A stretch of DNA of 26,637 nucleotides from Desulfobacula sp. (GTDB lineage: Bacteria > Desulfobacterota > Desulfobacteria > Desulfobacterales > Desulfobacteraceae): contig NZ_JAIOSW010000435.1 in the NCBI RefSeq assembly GCF_021107415.1, positions 1 to 26,637 on the forward strand, in the 5' to 3' direction. The notes under the pieces are model-generated. The model saw nothing but the letters and a program-made list of their open reading frames with translations. It ran no database searches and was not told where the DNA came from. Numbering within the stretch: the stretch's first letter is position 1; each line of letters begins with the position of its first letter. Below are positions 16,644 to 24,767 of the stretch, in pieces. A program made the translations under genes and the position numbers.

Positions 16644-16763
16644 ACTTTATCTCCCATTATTATGAGTTGAAATATTTAATGCATTTGTTTAAGTATTGCA
16701 AAATTATGCCTAAAGCTCGGCTTTCCAAAACCCTTAACTATAAATATTTATATAAAATTTAAA

Positions 16764-18926
16764 TTAAACCCATTGTTTAATAAAATTTTCAATGGCCTTG
16801 TAAACTCTTTTAACACCCTCCCCTATCAGGATTCCATGACCATCATAGTCAAAAATATAATACTCCTTGATATCAGATCCTAATCGGTCAAATAATTTAA
16901 TAGTTCCCTTGGGGTTCACCACAGGGTCTTTCCTGGATTGGACCACAAGAGTCGGCTTATCTATGGTTTTCAGCTTGGATTCAAGGTGTTCCATAAGTTT
17001 TTCAAGCTGACGGATGCCTGCAATAGGATTTCTGACATAATTGATATGGGGATTTTCAGGATGGTTTTCAATAAATTCTTTTGCAATGGTATCTAAATGA
17101 ATCTTTTTTATCATGGCATTCCAGGTATCAATGGCCGGGACAAAATATGACCCTAAATCCTGAAGTCTCATGGGAGGTGCAACTGCAAAAACAGCCTCAA
17201 TATCATCCAGCCGCGTGGACAATTCCAAAGCAAGTCCGGCACCGGTTGAAAAACCGCCCACAATTATTTTCTTACATGAATGCCTCAAGATAACAAAGGC
17301 TTCTTCAACAGATTCTATCCATTGTTCATACTTTGTTTTTGCAAGGTCTTCAGGCGCAGTCCCATGCCCTTTCAGCCTTGGTACATATACCGTAAAAGAT
17401 TTTTCATATAGATAGTGTGCAAAGGCTTTCATTTCTTCAGGGGCTGCCATATAACCATGAATCAATAAGATGCCTGCAATTGGGTTTTCATGTTTAAGAA
17501 ATAACGGTCTTCCAATTCTTCTTTCCTTTGATTCTTCTTCAATATAGTGATCATCATAATCCAGGGAAAAATCCTTCTCTATCTTTTCTATGATACAATC
17601 TTTCACAAGGTCAATAATTTCATCACGCGATTTTTGAGCAACCTTTTTTAAAAAATTTTCAACCTCTTTTATGGGTTCCAATTCATTGGCCATGACAAGG
17701 ATGGGATTTTCTATCCTGATGGTATGAAAATCTGATTTGGTGATAAATTTGGTCTGATCTTTAAATATTTTACCCTCTTTAATTTCAATAACATTTGTAT
17801 TTTGGGCAATGGTAAAAAAATCAGCAAATCGTTTAAACCGGTCATCTGTCAAAAGATGGATTTGATTTTTCAAAAAAGCATCGGACACGCAACATGTTTG
17901 ATTGGACACAAGCCAACAAATTGCGAAATACACCTTACACTTGAATTCATATATATTAATACCGTCTTTTCTGTAGGGGAAATGCTTGAGAATACATGCC
18001 AGGACATGATCATAATTGAGTGTTGTCATGGCATATACGGCTGTCATATATTTTTCCATGATTGTGATGGAAAATTGCCGTGTAATCTGCTTTGAGCTGA
18101 TATCATCATCAAACTTGATTTTCCGTTTGACCGTCAGCATGCTTTCAATATAGGAATCATTTAAATATTCCTTAATATTAATAGGTTCACCAAATCGAAT
18201 ATTGATATCCACATTGGTAAACAGCATACTGCCTTCGGTCATTAACTCGTCCATAACTCTTTTGGACGGCTCTTTCATCACAATCTGAGCTATTTTGCTT
18301 AAGATATTTTCTTTTGGGCTTGCTGGATAATAGGTTATGTTGACGGGGACAATATGTGTTTCCCGGGTAAGGACCTGATCAATATTTTTAATTTCAAATG
18401 TTTGAACAAGCCTTTCAAATTCAGGCTCACCCATGTCTTTCATTCTTCTTAAGCGCTCACGGTAAAATTCACAGCGCAGGGCCACAATGGCAGCACCGGT
18501 ATGGGGTCGCCTGACTACCCCCTCATCGGTCAGGGAAAACTGATCCTTTTTAATCAGTTTTTTATTTTTAACCATCATGCCTTCAGGAAAAATAATCCAC
18601 TGAACATCTCCTGACAATAATGTTTTTAAAATGAGATCATCCCTGTGGGGATCTTTTGTTGATACCGCACCCAGATTATTTAAAAATCCTTGTAAAACAG
18701 GCACTTCAAATAATTCTGCCGCAGCAAGGGACCAGACTTCTTTTTTTGTGATGTTATGAATGTGATAAGGAAGAAAAATTGTTTCAATCCTTGTAAAATG
18801 GTTGGCTGTGAAAATAACCGAACCATCGGGGATATTATGCGTTCCCGAGATTTTGATATTTGCCTTTGAAAAACCGGAAAAAGTTTTAAGGGTATAGCTG
18901 GATAATTTGAATGCAAACCTGTTCAT
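16764..18926 (-). CDS. Fusion of PlsC-type acyltransferase and alpha/beta hydrolase
   Basis: This 720-residue protein combines two lipid enzymes. Residues 1-260 resemble a PlsC/LPLAT acyltransferase: TANHFTRIE gives H43-x4-E48, where the usual catalytic pair is H-x4-D, and FPEG is at 113-116. A middle region of about 200 residues is unassigned but resembles the helical regions of GPAT-like proteins. The C-terminal 250 residues are a serine hydrolase of the monoglyceride-lipase/carboxylesterase kind, with LIHGYMA oxyanion loop, nucleophile elbow GFSTG (S560), RKDPVV acid (D667) and DGHGI histidine (H697). The hydrolase triad is complete. It would act on membrane or storage lipids, perhaps remodelling acyl chains, at the inner membrane. 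It stands alone on the minus strand and is divergent from the ferredoxin. The substrate is unknown. Confidence 0.82.
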   Translation of the reverse strand: MNRFAFKLSSYTLKTFSGFSKANIKISGTHNIPDGSVIFTANHFTRIETIFLPYHIHNITKKEVWSLAAAELFEVPVLQGFLNNLGAVSTKDPHRDDLILKTLLSGDVQWIIFPEGMMVKNKKLIKKDQFSLTDEGVVRRPHTGAAIVALRCEFYRERLRRMKDMGEPEFERLVQTFEIKNIDQVLTRETHIVPVNITYYPASPKENILSKIAQIVMKEPSKRVMDELMTEGSMLFTNVDINIRFGEPINIKEYLNDSYIESMLTVKRKIKFDDDISSKQITRQFSITIMEKYMTAVYAMTTLNYDHVLACILKHFPYRKDGINIYEFKCKVYFAICWLVSNQTCCVSDAFLKNQIHLLTDDRFKRFADFFTIAQNTNVIEIKEGKIFKDQTKFITKSDFHTIRIENPILVMANELEPIKEVENFLKKVAQKSRDEIIDLVKDCIIEKIEKDFSLDYDDHYIEEESKERRIGRPLFLKHENPIAGILLIHGYMAAPEEMKAFAHYLYEKSFTVYVPRLKGHGTAPEDLAKTKYEQWIESVEEAFVILRHSCKKIIVGGFSTGAGLALELSTRLDDIEAVFAVAPPMRLQDLGSYFVPAIDTWNAMIKKIHLDTIAKEFIENHPENPHINYVRNPIAGIRQLEKLMEHLESKLKTIDKPTLVVQSRKDPVVNPKGTIKLFDRLGSDIKEYYIFDYDGHGILIGEGVKRVYKAIENFIKQWV

Positions 18927-18998
18927 GGATCAAACCTTTAAAACAACATTGTTTATTTGTTGTGTTTATTATAAAATATAATGTTGCTGATATTAATC

Positions 18999-19014
18999 TT
19001 GACCTATTAGTCAA
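18999..19014. promoter_or_regulatory. Operator-like inverted repeat TTGAC-N6-GTCAA
   Basis: Perfect 5-base arms at 18999-19003 and 19010-19014 flank a 6-base spacer in the divergent gap between the acyltransferase-hydrolase gene and the ferredoxin. The shape suits a CRP/FNR-family dimer. The arms overlap a possible TTGACC -35 box for the plus strand. No regulator can be named from sequence alone, and short palindromes arise by chance. Confidence 0.25.
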
Positions 19015-19079
19015 TAATACTTAAAGTCATGATTTTGTCAAAGAAATTTATTTATATAGCTTATAAATCGGAGGCTGTA

Positions 19080-19511
19080 TTGTATTCGAAAATAATAATA
19101 CTCAATTTTCCGGCAAAAGTTGCCCAAAAAGCATTGGTCTGTCAGTTAACAAGAAAATTTGACCTTTTGTTTAATATTTTGAGTGCCAAAATATCCAATA
19201 AAAAAGAGGGGTATATGGTTCTGGAGATTTCATCAGGGTCTAAAATCGCTTTTAACAAAGGGGTAAAATTTTTAAAAGACCAGGGAGTGTCAGTATCCAG
19301 TCCTGAACATCAAATTTACAAAGATGAAGAGATCTGTACCCATTGCGGGGCATGCACGGCAGTTTGTCCGACAGATGCACTCTATATCAAACGACCTGAA
19401 ATGGAAGTTATTTTTGACAAGGAAAAGTGCAGTGTGTGCGAGCTTTGTATTGTAACCTGTCCGACGAGAGCCATGGGATTGTTCTTTACAGAAACACAAA
19501 AAGTTGCTTGA
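19080..19511 (+). CDS. NIL-domain dicluster ferredoxin
   Basis: This protein is about 143 residues if translation starts at the TTG at 19080. I choose that start because a strong GGAGG (19070-19074) lies 5 bases upstream and because it opens directly into the NIL domain (YSKIIILNF…). An upstream ATG at 19029 would add 17 residues without support. Residues about 1-75 form the NIL domain, known from methionine ABC transporters and from ferredoxins of anaerobes. Then come two [4Fe-4S] motifs: CTHCGACTAVCP (Cys 86, 89, 92, 96) and CSVCELCIVTCP (Cys 117, 120, 123, 127). The stop overlaps the mnmA start by one base, so it is coupled to the tRNA-modification genes and may supply electrons or help in sulfur trafficking there. 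That role is inferred. Confidence 0.85.
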   Translation: MYSKIIILNFPAKVAQKALVCQLTRKFDLLFNILSAKISNKKEGYMVLEISSGSKIAFNKGVKFLKDQGVSVSSPEHQIYKDEEICTHCGACTAVCPTDALYIKRPEMEVIFDKEKCSVCELCIVTCPTRAMGLFFTETQKVA

Positions 19512-20554
19512 TGAAAAACCCGGTTATTGCAGTTGCCTTAAGTGGTGGGATTGATTCTCTTGTTTCCGGATATCTCTTAAAACTCAAATACAAACATATT
19601 TTTGGTATTCATTTTACAACCGGTTATGAAAAAGAACCTGTAGATCTTCTGCTGCTTGAAAAACAGCTCGGATTTCCTGTTACCAGCATTGATCTTTCAA
19701 AAAACTTTGAAAAAAAAGTTATTCGATATTTTGTCGAGACCTATCTTGAAGGCAAAACGCCAAACCCCTGTATCATCTGTAACAAAGAGATAAAATTTGG
19801 TAAATTGCTGCATCACGCCCAAAACATGGGAGCAGATTTTCTGGCTACCGGCCATTATGCCACCATTATCAACCCGATTTCTTTTCTATATAAAAAAATT
19901 TCCCATTGCTATCTTGAAAAAGGGAGTGATCCTTTAAAGGATCAGAGCTATTTTCTCTCCTTGTTATCTGAAAACCAGCTTAGAAAAATTATTTTTCCTT
20001 TGTCAGGAATGACAAAAGAGGATGTAAAGCAATTTGCCGGATCAAAAAATTTAACGGCAACTCACCCCAGTGAAAGCCAGGATATCTGTTTTATACATGA
20101 CAATAATTTTCCTGAATTTATTCTTCGAAAACAGGGAATTCGCCCTCAATCCGGCAATATTGTGGACCATAACGGGAAAATAGTGGGCCGTCACAAGGGC
20201 CTTCACAAATATACCATAGGGCAAAGACGCGGTATCGATTGCCCGGCAAAAGAGCCTTATTATGTTAAACAGATTGATATAAAAAACAATATCCTGAAGG
20301 TTTGTTTTAAAAAAGATCTATCTGGACAAACATTTAAAATTGGCCAGATAAATTGGAATTTTTCAGACCGAAAAATTATTCCTGATATTATGACTAAAAT
20401 CAGATACAGCCACAAAGGTGCCTTGTCAACGCTCACCTTAAACGGATCTTGTGGCCAGGTTGTTTTTAATGAACCCCAGAATGCGATTACTCCGGGACAG
20501 ACAGCAGTATTTTATAAAGATACCAGGGTATTGGGAGCTGGTATAATTCAATGA
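19511..20554 (+). CDS. mnmA: tRNA 2-thiouridylase MnmA
   Basis: This 347-residue ATP-dependent enzyme makes the 2-thio group of U34 in tRNAs for Lys, Glu and Gln. The PP-loop SGGIDS is at 11-16. The catalytic cysteine is in NPCIICNKEIKF (C90, with an additional C87), the partner cysteine is in SESQDICFI (C193), and LKDQSYFL sits between them. A C-terminal beta-barrel runs from about 205 to the end (KYTIGQRRGI). Its length is slightly under the E. coli protein (368). The ATG at 19511 overlaps the ferredoxin TGA, and an extended upstream frame is discarded because it runs through ferredoxin coding. The 3' end overlaps the mtaB ATG by 4 bases. In many anaerobes MnmA uses a dedicated sulfur donor; no cysteine desulfurase is seen next to it here. 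Confidence 0.94.
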   Translation: MKNPVIAVALSGGIDSLVSGYLLKLKYKHIFGIHFTTGYEKEPVDLLLLEKQLGFPVTSIDLSKNFEKKVIRYFVETYLEGKTPNPCIICNKEIKFGKLLHHAQNMGADFLATGHYATIINPISFLYKKISHCYLEKGSDPLKDQSYFLSLLSENQLRKIIFPLSGMTKEDVKQFAGSKNLTATHPSESQDICFIHDNNFPEFILRKQGIRPQSGNIVDHNGKIVGRHKGLHKYTIGQRRGIDCPAKEPYYVKQIDIKNNILKVCFKKDLSGQTFKIGQINWNFSDRKIIPDIMTKIRYSHKGALSTLTLNGSCGQVVFNEPQNAITPGQTAVFYKDTRVLGAGIIQ

Positions 20555-21873
20555 AAAAATTTTATATAGAAACATTAGGATGCAAAGTCAATCAATATGA
20601 AAGCGATGGTATTGCATTGAGCCTTGAAGAACAGGGCTGGATAAAGGGCAAAAAAAAACAAAAGGCAGATGTATTCATTATCAATACCTGCGTTGTTACA
20701 TCCAAAGCCGGTATGCAGTCAAGACAGGCCATTCGAAAAATTATCAGGGAAAACCCCGATGCAAAGGTCATTGTCACAGGATGCTATGCCCAGACCGATC
20801 CTGAGCAAATAAGAAAAATTGACCGAATTGATCAGGCTGATCAGATTGTCTGCCATAAAGATAAGATTCTGATTGCAAAACATATTGCATCTATTTGTGA
20901 GAACAAGTCCCCCTTGACATTTAAAAAGACTGATCACAGCAAGGCAAACACTTTTCAAAGCTTTGATCATGCTGTAAAAGGTGAAATGACAAGGGCATAT
21001 CTAAAGATACAGGACGGCTGTAACGCGTTTTGTACTTATTGTATTGTTCCCCATGCCAGGGGATCTTCCGTGAGCATGCCGGAAAAAGACGTTTTTCAAC
21101 ATTTAAGAGAATTGAATGATTCAGGATTTAAAGAGGTCATCATCACTGGAATCCATACAGGCATGTATGGCCTTGACTTTAAAAAGAAATCATCGCTCTT
21201 GCAATTGCTTGAGAAAATTAACGATGAAAGACCTGTTCACAGAATAAGGCTCAGTTCCATTGAACCTGGAGAAATCAATGATGGTATTATTAATCTTGCC
21301 AAACAGGAAAATATTTTATGTGACCATTTCCACATTCCCCTGCAATCCGGGGATGATGATATATTAAAAAAAATGAAACGGCCCTACGATGCTTCGCTTT
21401 TTGAAGAAATTATCCATAAAATTCATGAAAAAGTTCCCAGCGCCGGTATTGGTGTAGATACATTGATCGGATTCCCTTCAGAAACCCAAAAACAGTTTGA
21501 GAATACATATAAAATAATTGAGAAGCTTCCCATATCCTATCTCCATGTCTTTCCATTTTCTGCCAGAAAAGGAACACCTGCCTATCATTTTAATAATAAG
21601 GTTGACCCAAAAATCATTAAGCAACGATGTGCAATGATGCGGGAACTTGACAAAATAAAAAGGAAAGCTTTTATTAACATCAATTTGAACAAAAAACTCG
21701 AAGGTCTTGTGCAGCATAAGCTTGATGCAAAAACCGGGTTGCTTAAAGCTGTCACATCCAATTATTTAATAGTCTTTCTAAATAGGGCACTTGATCTCAA
21801 AGGAAAAATTATTGATCTTATCCCTGAACAGTGTGATAGTGCCATGAACCTTATGGGAAAAATTGCAGATTAA
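20551..21873 (+). CDS. mtaB: tRNA t6A37 methylthiotransferase MtaB
   Basis: This 440-residue radical-SAM methylthiotransferase converts t6A37 to ms2t6A37 in tRNA. The N-terminal UPF0004 domain carries TLGCKVNQYES and three cluster cysteines (C11, C47, C78). The radical-SAM motif CNAFCTYC gives C157, C161 and C164 for the second [4Fe-4S] cluster. The MtaB-type PHARGSSVSMP follows, then IHTGMYG, PLQSGDD and GVDTLIGFPSE. A short TRAM-like C-terminus ends the protein. TLGCKVNQYES points to MtaB rather than MiaB or RimO. It overlaps mnmA by 4 bases, so the two anticodon-loop sulfur modifications are made from one transcript. Both clusters need iron-sulfur assembly and low-potential electrons, which may explain the flanking ferredoxins. 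Confidence 0.94.
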   Translation: MKKFYIETLGCKVNQYESDGIALSLEEQGWIKGKKKQKADVFIINTCVVTSKAGMQSRQAIRKIIRENPDAKVIVTGCYAQTDPEQIRKIDRIDQADQIVCHKDKILIAKHIASICENKSPLTFKKTDHSKANTFQSFDHAVKGEMTRAYLKIQDGCNAFCTYCIVPHARGSSVSMPEKDVFQHLRELNDSGFKEVIITGIHTGMYGLDFKKKSSLLQLLEKINDERPVHRIRLSSIEPGEINDGIINLAKQENILCDHFHIPLQSGDDDILKKMKRPYDASLFEEIIHKIHEKVPSAGIGVDTLIGFPSETQKQFENTYKIIEKLPISYLHVFPFSARKGTPAYHFNNKVDPKIIKQRCAMMRELDKIKRKAFININLNKKLEGLVQHKLDAKTGLLKAVTSNYLIVFLNRALDLKGKIIDLIPEQCDSAMNLMGKIAD

Positions 21874-21898
21874 TTTTAATGTACCGGAGATTTACACC

Positions 21899-22966
21899 AT
21901 GGAAGATGTTTACAAAAAGCTTGCTGTCCACCTTGACAATACACCCAGCGGTTTTCCTGAAACCGAATCAGGGGTTGAACTTAGAATTTTAAAACAGCTT
22001 TTTACTAAAGAAGAGGCCGAACTTGATTTATCCCTTGTTCTTATGTTTGAAACAGTCGAAACCATTGCTCAAAAAGCCAACAAGGATCCCAAAGACATAG
22101 AACCCCTGTTAATTGAAATGGGCAAAAAAGGATTGATTATCCATGTAAATCGAGAGGGTGTTAACACCTTTAGACTCCTTCATTTTGTAGTCGGAATCTG
22201 GGAATATCAGGTCAACAGGCTGACCAAAGAACTCATTAAGGATTTCAATGAATATGTTCCTATCCTTATGAATGAGCAGTATAAACATAAAACCCAGCAG
22301 TCCAGTGTCATACCAGTCTTAAAATCGGTCAGCACTGAATTAGATATCATGAATTATGAGCAAGTTGAAAATATCATAAAATCCCAATCAAAAATCCTTG
22401 TGGCCCCCTGTATTTGCAGAAAAGAGCATGATATCATGGGAAAAGGCTGTGGTAAACTGAGTGAAGCCTGCCTGATTTTTGGCAGCGGTGCCTATATCTA
22501 TGAAAGCCGGGGTATCGGCCGCACCATATCCCGGGAAGAGGCTTTGGAGATTGTCAAAGAAGGGGTAAAACAAGGGCTTGTCCCCCAGCCGTCCAATGCA
22601 AAAAAACCAATCAATATCTGTCTTTGCTGTGACTGCTGCTGCCAGATCCTGAAAAATATTAAAAATTTTGAAGCCCCTGCAAAAATTGTCAGCTCAAATT
22701 TTCAGGCCAATGTAAAAATAGATGAATGTACAGGATGTCAGGCCTGTGAGGAAATCTGCCCCATGGATGCCATTGACATGGATGAAGAAAAGATCGTTGC
22801 AACCGTAAACTTAGACCGATGTATTGGTTGCGGTCTTTGTGTTACGGTGTGTGAGTTTGACGCCATGTTTCTTAAGGATAAAAAAAAGAAGGAAAAAATT
22901 GAGCCTCCAGCCAATATAGTTGAAACCTACATGAATATTGCCAAGGAAAAAGGCCTCATCTTTTAA
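21899..22966 (+). CDS. Cysteine-rich 4Fe-4S protein with helical N-terminus
   Basis: This 355-residue protein starts at the ATG at 21899, with GGAG 9 bases upstream. The first 100 residues look like a winged-helix-type helical domain (ELDLSLVLMFETVETIA…). The middle carries CICRKEH (C171, C173), C184, C191 and then CLCCDCCC (six Cys in residues 241-248). The C-terminus is a two-[4Fe-4S] ferredoxin domain: CTGCQACEEICP (277-288) and CIGCGLCVTVC (308-318). That makes 18 visible cysteines, enough for three or more clusters. Similar proteins are common in sulfate reducers, but I know of no assigned function. It follows mtaB by 25 bases and is likely cotranscribed. It might sense redox state or transfer electrons; no transmembrane segment is seen, so it is cytosolic. 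Confidence 0.78.
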   Translation: MEDVYKKLAVHLDNTPSGFPETESGVELRILKQLFTKEEAELDLSLVLMFETVETIAQKANKDPKDIEPLLIEMGKKGLIIHVNREGVNTFRLLHFVVGIWEYQVNRLTKELIKDFNEYVPILMNEQYKHKTQQSSVIPVLKSVSTELDIMNYEQVENIIKSQSKILVAPCICRKEHDIMGKGCGKLSEACLIFGSGAYIYESRGIGRTISREEALEIVKEGVKQGLVPQPSNAKKPINICLCCDCCCQILKNIKNFEAPAKIVSSNFQANVKIDECTGCQACEEICPMDAIDMDEEKIVATVNLDRCIGCGLCVTVCEFDAMFLKDKKKKEKIEPPANIVETYMNIAKEKGLIF

Positions 22967-22981
22967 TAATCTGGTAAAAAT

Positions 22982-22994
22982 CGGGTAAAACCCG
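22982..22994. terminator. Short hairpin between convergent genes
   Basis: A 5-bp stem, cgggt (22982-22986) with acccg (22990-22994), around an aaa loop lies in the 30-base gap between the 4Fe-4S gene and the DjlA-like gene. It is a weak terminator candidate for both. Confidence 0.35.
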
Positions 22995-22996
22995 GC

Positions 22997-23760
22997 TTAA
23001 ATTCCTCTTTCCTTTTTTATGGTATCATAGGCTTCCTGAATTTCTTTAAATTTGTCATTGGCAAATTTAATAAATTCTTCAGGAAGCCCTTTGGCTTCAA
23101 TTTTATCCGGGTGGTATTCACTTACAAGCTTTCGATATTGTTTTTTTATCTCTTCATTGGATGAAGTTTCATCACATTTCAAAACAATATAATATTTATT
23201 GGTTTCTTTAACATACTTTGATTTAAGCCTGGCATAGTCTGCAGTGGAATAATTAAAAATCCTTGTGGCAGATAAGAGCATGGCGTCTTCTTCACTGAGA
23301 TACCTCCGTCTGCAGTAGATACCCTGAGCAACACATCCATCATCAATTCAATAATATTGGGTTGGGTCCTGAATACCGAATAAAATTGGTTGGCAAAAGC
23401 ATCAAAGTTTTCAGAAGAATTGACAGCCTGCCTGAAAATATTGATGGCTGTCTGCTGGCTGTTAAAATCAAGCTGAAGATCTTGTTTCATAAAACTTTCA
23501 ATGGCAGAAATTTCATTTTCAGTCACCTGACCATTTGCTTTGGAAATTTTAGCCAGCATGGAAAACGCTGCAGTGAAAAAAACAAGCTGAGCCTCCTCAT
23601 TTGAAGAGAGAGTGGCTTGTGGTCCAGGTTGTGATGAAAGATATACCTGTTCTTTTTTATCCACAAACGTATGCCCGAATGCTGCACCTGCCACAGCCCC
23701 CAAAGGGCCGCCCAATGCAAACCCGATGGTTCCCCCGATCATTTTGCCCAGCCAACTCAT
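22997..23760 (-). pseudogene. TerB-DnaJ (DjlA-like) co-chaperone gene interrupted by a one-base frameshift
   Basis: Two overlapping minus-strand frames together make one DjlA-like protein of about 254 residues. The first (from 23760) begins with a glycine-zipper hydrophobic segment, GKMIGGTIGFALGG, that could insert in a membrane. It continues as a TerB-like helical domain to STADGGIS and then runs into unrelated residues. The second frame picks up at once with EEDAMLLSATRIF, completes TerB, and adds a J domain with the Hsp70-stimulating HPD (SEYHPDK) and ends at 22997. A -1 shift, or one missing base, between about 23284 and 23297 (the aag-aag stretch on the minus strand) restores a single frame. 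No slippery heptamer is visible. It is either a real lesion or a sequencing/assembly error; the otherwise clean sequence favours a very recent lesion or error. Confidence 0.8.
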
Positions 23761-23793
23761 TTATCTTCCTTTCAAATAAAAAAATCAAAAGTC

Positions 23794-23822
23794 TTGTATC
23801 ATTTTTAAAGATTATATATAAA
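23794..23822 (+). promoter_or_regulatory. Possible promoter for the membrane protein/BON lipoprotein pair
   Basis: TTGTAT at 23794-23799 and TATAAA at 23817-23822 are separated by 17 bases in the divergent gap, upstream of the small membrane protein gene. The region is AT-rich, so a chance match is quite possible. Confidence 0.4.
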
Positions 23823-23870
23823 CACAATTGCTTAATACGTCAAACTTTTAACCAAACAAACTTAACTGCT

Positions 23871-24128
23871 ATGCTGCTAAAAAAGATCATTGGAATACTC
23901 ATCATTCTTCTAAATATTGCAGGTTTTGGTTTTTTGCTTTATATGGCCGGTCTGATGTTAAAGGATAGATTTTTTCCAAAAAAACAAATTATCGCGGTTC
24001 AACAGGCCAAAATCAAGAAAAAAGAGCCTAAAATTGTCAACGATGATATCATCCCTGATGAAGATGATTTACTAAAGGATATGGATTTATCTGATCTGGA
24101 TGACCTTAACCTGGATGATTTTGAATAA
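23871..24128 (+). CDS. Small single-pass membrane protein with acidic tail
   Basis: This 85-residue protein is read from the ATG at 23871. The open frame extends further upstream, but that part lies over the opposite-strand DjlA-like gene and is discarded. Residues about 5-30 are a hydrophobic helix (IIGILIILLNIAGFGFLLYMAG). A basic patch, KKQIIAVQQAKIKKKEPK, follows, then an Asp/Leu-rich tail with DLSDLDDLNLDDFE-type repeats. No strong ribosome-binding site is seen. The next gene, the BON lipoprotein, starts 11 bases after its stop and has its own good site, so the two are likely cotranscribed. I do not recognise the family. The acidic tail could dock a basic partner. Confidence 0.6.
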   Translation: MLLKKIIGILIILLNIAGFGFLLYMAGLMLKDRFFPKKQIIAVQQAKIKKKEPKIVNDDIIPDEDDLLKDMDLSDLDDLNLDDFE

Positions 24129-24139
24129 GGAGACTTAAA

Positions 24140-24718
24140 ATGGATTGCCGATATTTGCTTTTATCTTTTGCATTGATAATTTCTTTAATTTTTGCCGGCT
24201 GTGGTGCTGCGGTTATTGGTGGTGCAGCCTATGGCGGACATAAAGGAGCGACAGATGAACGTTCCATTGGTACCATGATGGATGACTCCATTATCTCCAC
24301 AACTGTTAAAACAAAAATGATTGGAGATGAATTTGTAAAAGCGCGTCACATTGATGTGGATGTATTAAACGGTGTTGTCTACCTGATCGGAGTGGTTGAA
24401 TCTTTATCTCAAAAAAGAATGGCAGCAGATATTGCAAGAGGGGTTGAAGGTGTTAGACGAGTTGAAAACCAGCTCCTTATCGGTAAAACCAGTGTTGGCC
24501 AGGTTTTAAATGATACCATTCTTACAAGCAAAATAAGAACAGAACTTTTAAAAGACCCGGATATCCGGTCAACCAATATTGATGTGGATACTATTAATAA
24601 TATCATTACACTGACAGGTATTGTTAAATCGCAAAAAGAAAAAGATAGCGCCCTTTCTATTGTGCAAAAGGTTGGCGGGAACCGGCAGATAATTGACAAT
24701 CTGACCATTGGTAATTAA
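24140..24718 (+). CDS. Dual-BON-domain lipoprotein (DolP/OsmY-like)
   Basis: This 192-residue exported lipoprotein has a signal peptide ending in the lipobox IFAGC, with C21 as the lipidated residue. A short Gly-rich linker leads to two BON domains at about 48-115 and 118-190. Each has the V-K-T/S-K start, the DVDVLNGVVYLIGVV or DVDTINNIITLTGIV strand pair and the final glycine-containing turn. BON domains bind phospholipid; the two-BON lipoprotein DolP (YraP) of E. coli supports outer-membrane integrity, and a like role here is plausible. Residue 22 is Gly, not Asp, so outer-membrane sorting is likely under the E. coli rule. AAGGAG lies 7-8 bases before the ATG. The upstream partner is the small membrane protein. 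Confidence 0.88.
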   Translation: MDCRYLLLSFALIISLIFAGCGAAVIGGAAYGGHKGATDERSIGTMMDDSIISTTVKTKMIGDEFVKARHIDVDVLNGVVYLIGVVESLSQKRMAADIARGVEGVRRVENQLLIGKTSVGQVLNDTILTSKIRTELLKDPDIRSTNIDVDTINNIITLTGIVKSQKEKDSALSIVQKVGGNRQIIDNLTIGN

Positions 24719-24734
24719 TTTTTAGTATCGAGTA

Positions 24735-24758
24735 TTGAGTTTTTAATTAAAAACTCAA
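24735..24758. terminator. Perfect 24-base palindrome between convergent genes
   Basis: The 12-base arm ttgagtttttaa at 24735-24746 is exactly mirrored at 24747-24758. It sits in the 49-base gap between the BON lipoprotein and dnaE stops, with T-rich flanks. It would fold as an AT-rich hairpin with a U-run and probably acts as a two-way terminator. Confidence 0.55.
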
Positions 24759-24767
24759 AATTAAGAA

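Noticed and set aside
16708..16728. Hairpin aaagc-tcg-gcttt as terminator of the acyltransferase-hydrolase gene
   Set aside because: The stem is only 5 bp and no U-run follows on the minus strand.
19029..19079. Longer ferredoxin start at the ATG at 19029
   Set aside because: No ribosome-binding site precedes it and the added residues fall before the NIL domain; the GGAGG fits the TTG at 19080.
23284..23297. Programmed -1 frameshift in the TerB-DnaJ gene
   Set aside because: No XXXYYYZ slippery heptamer is visible and no strong downstream hairpin was noticed; a missing base is simpler.
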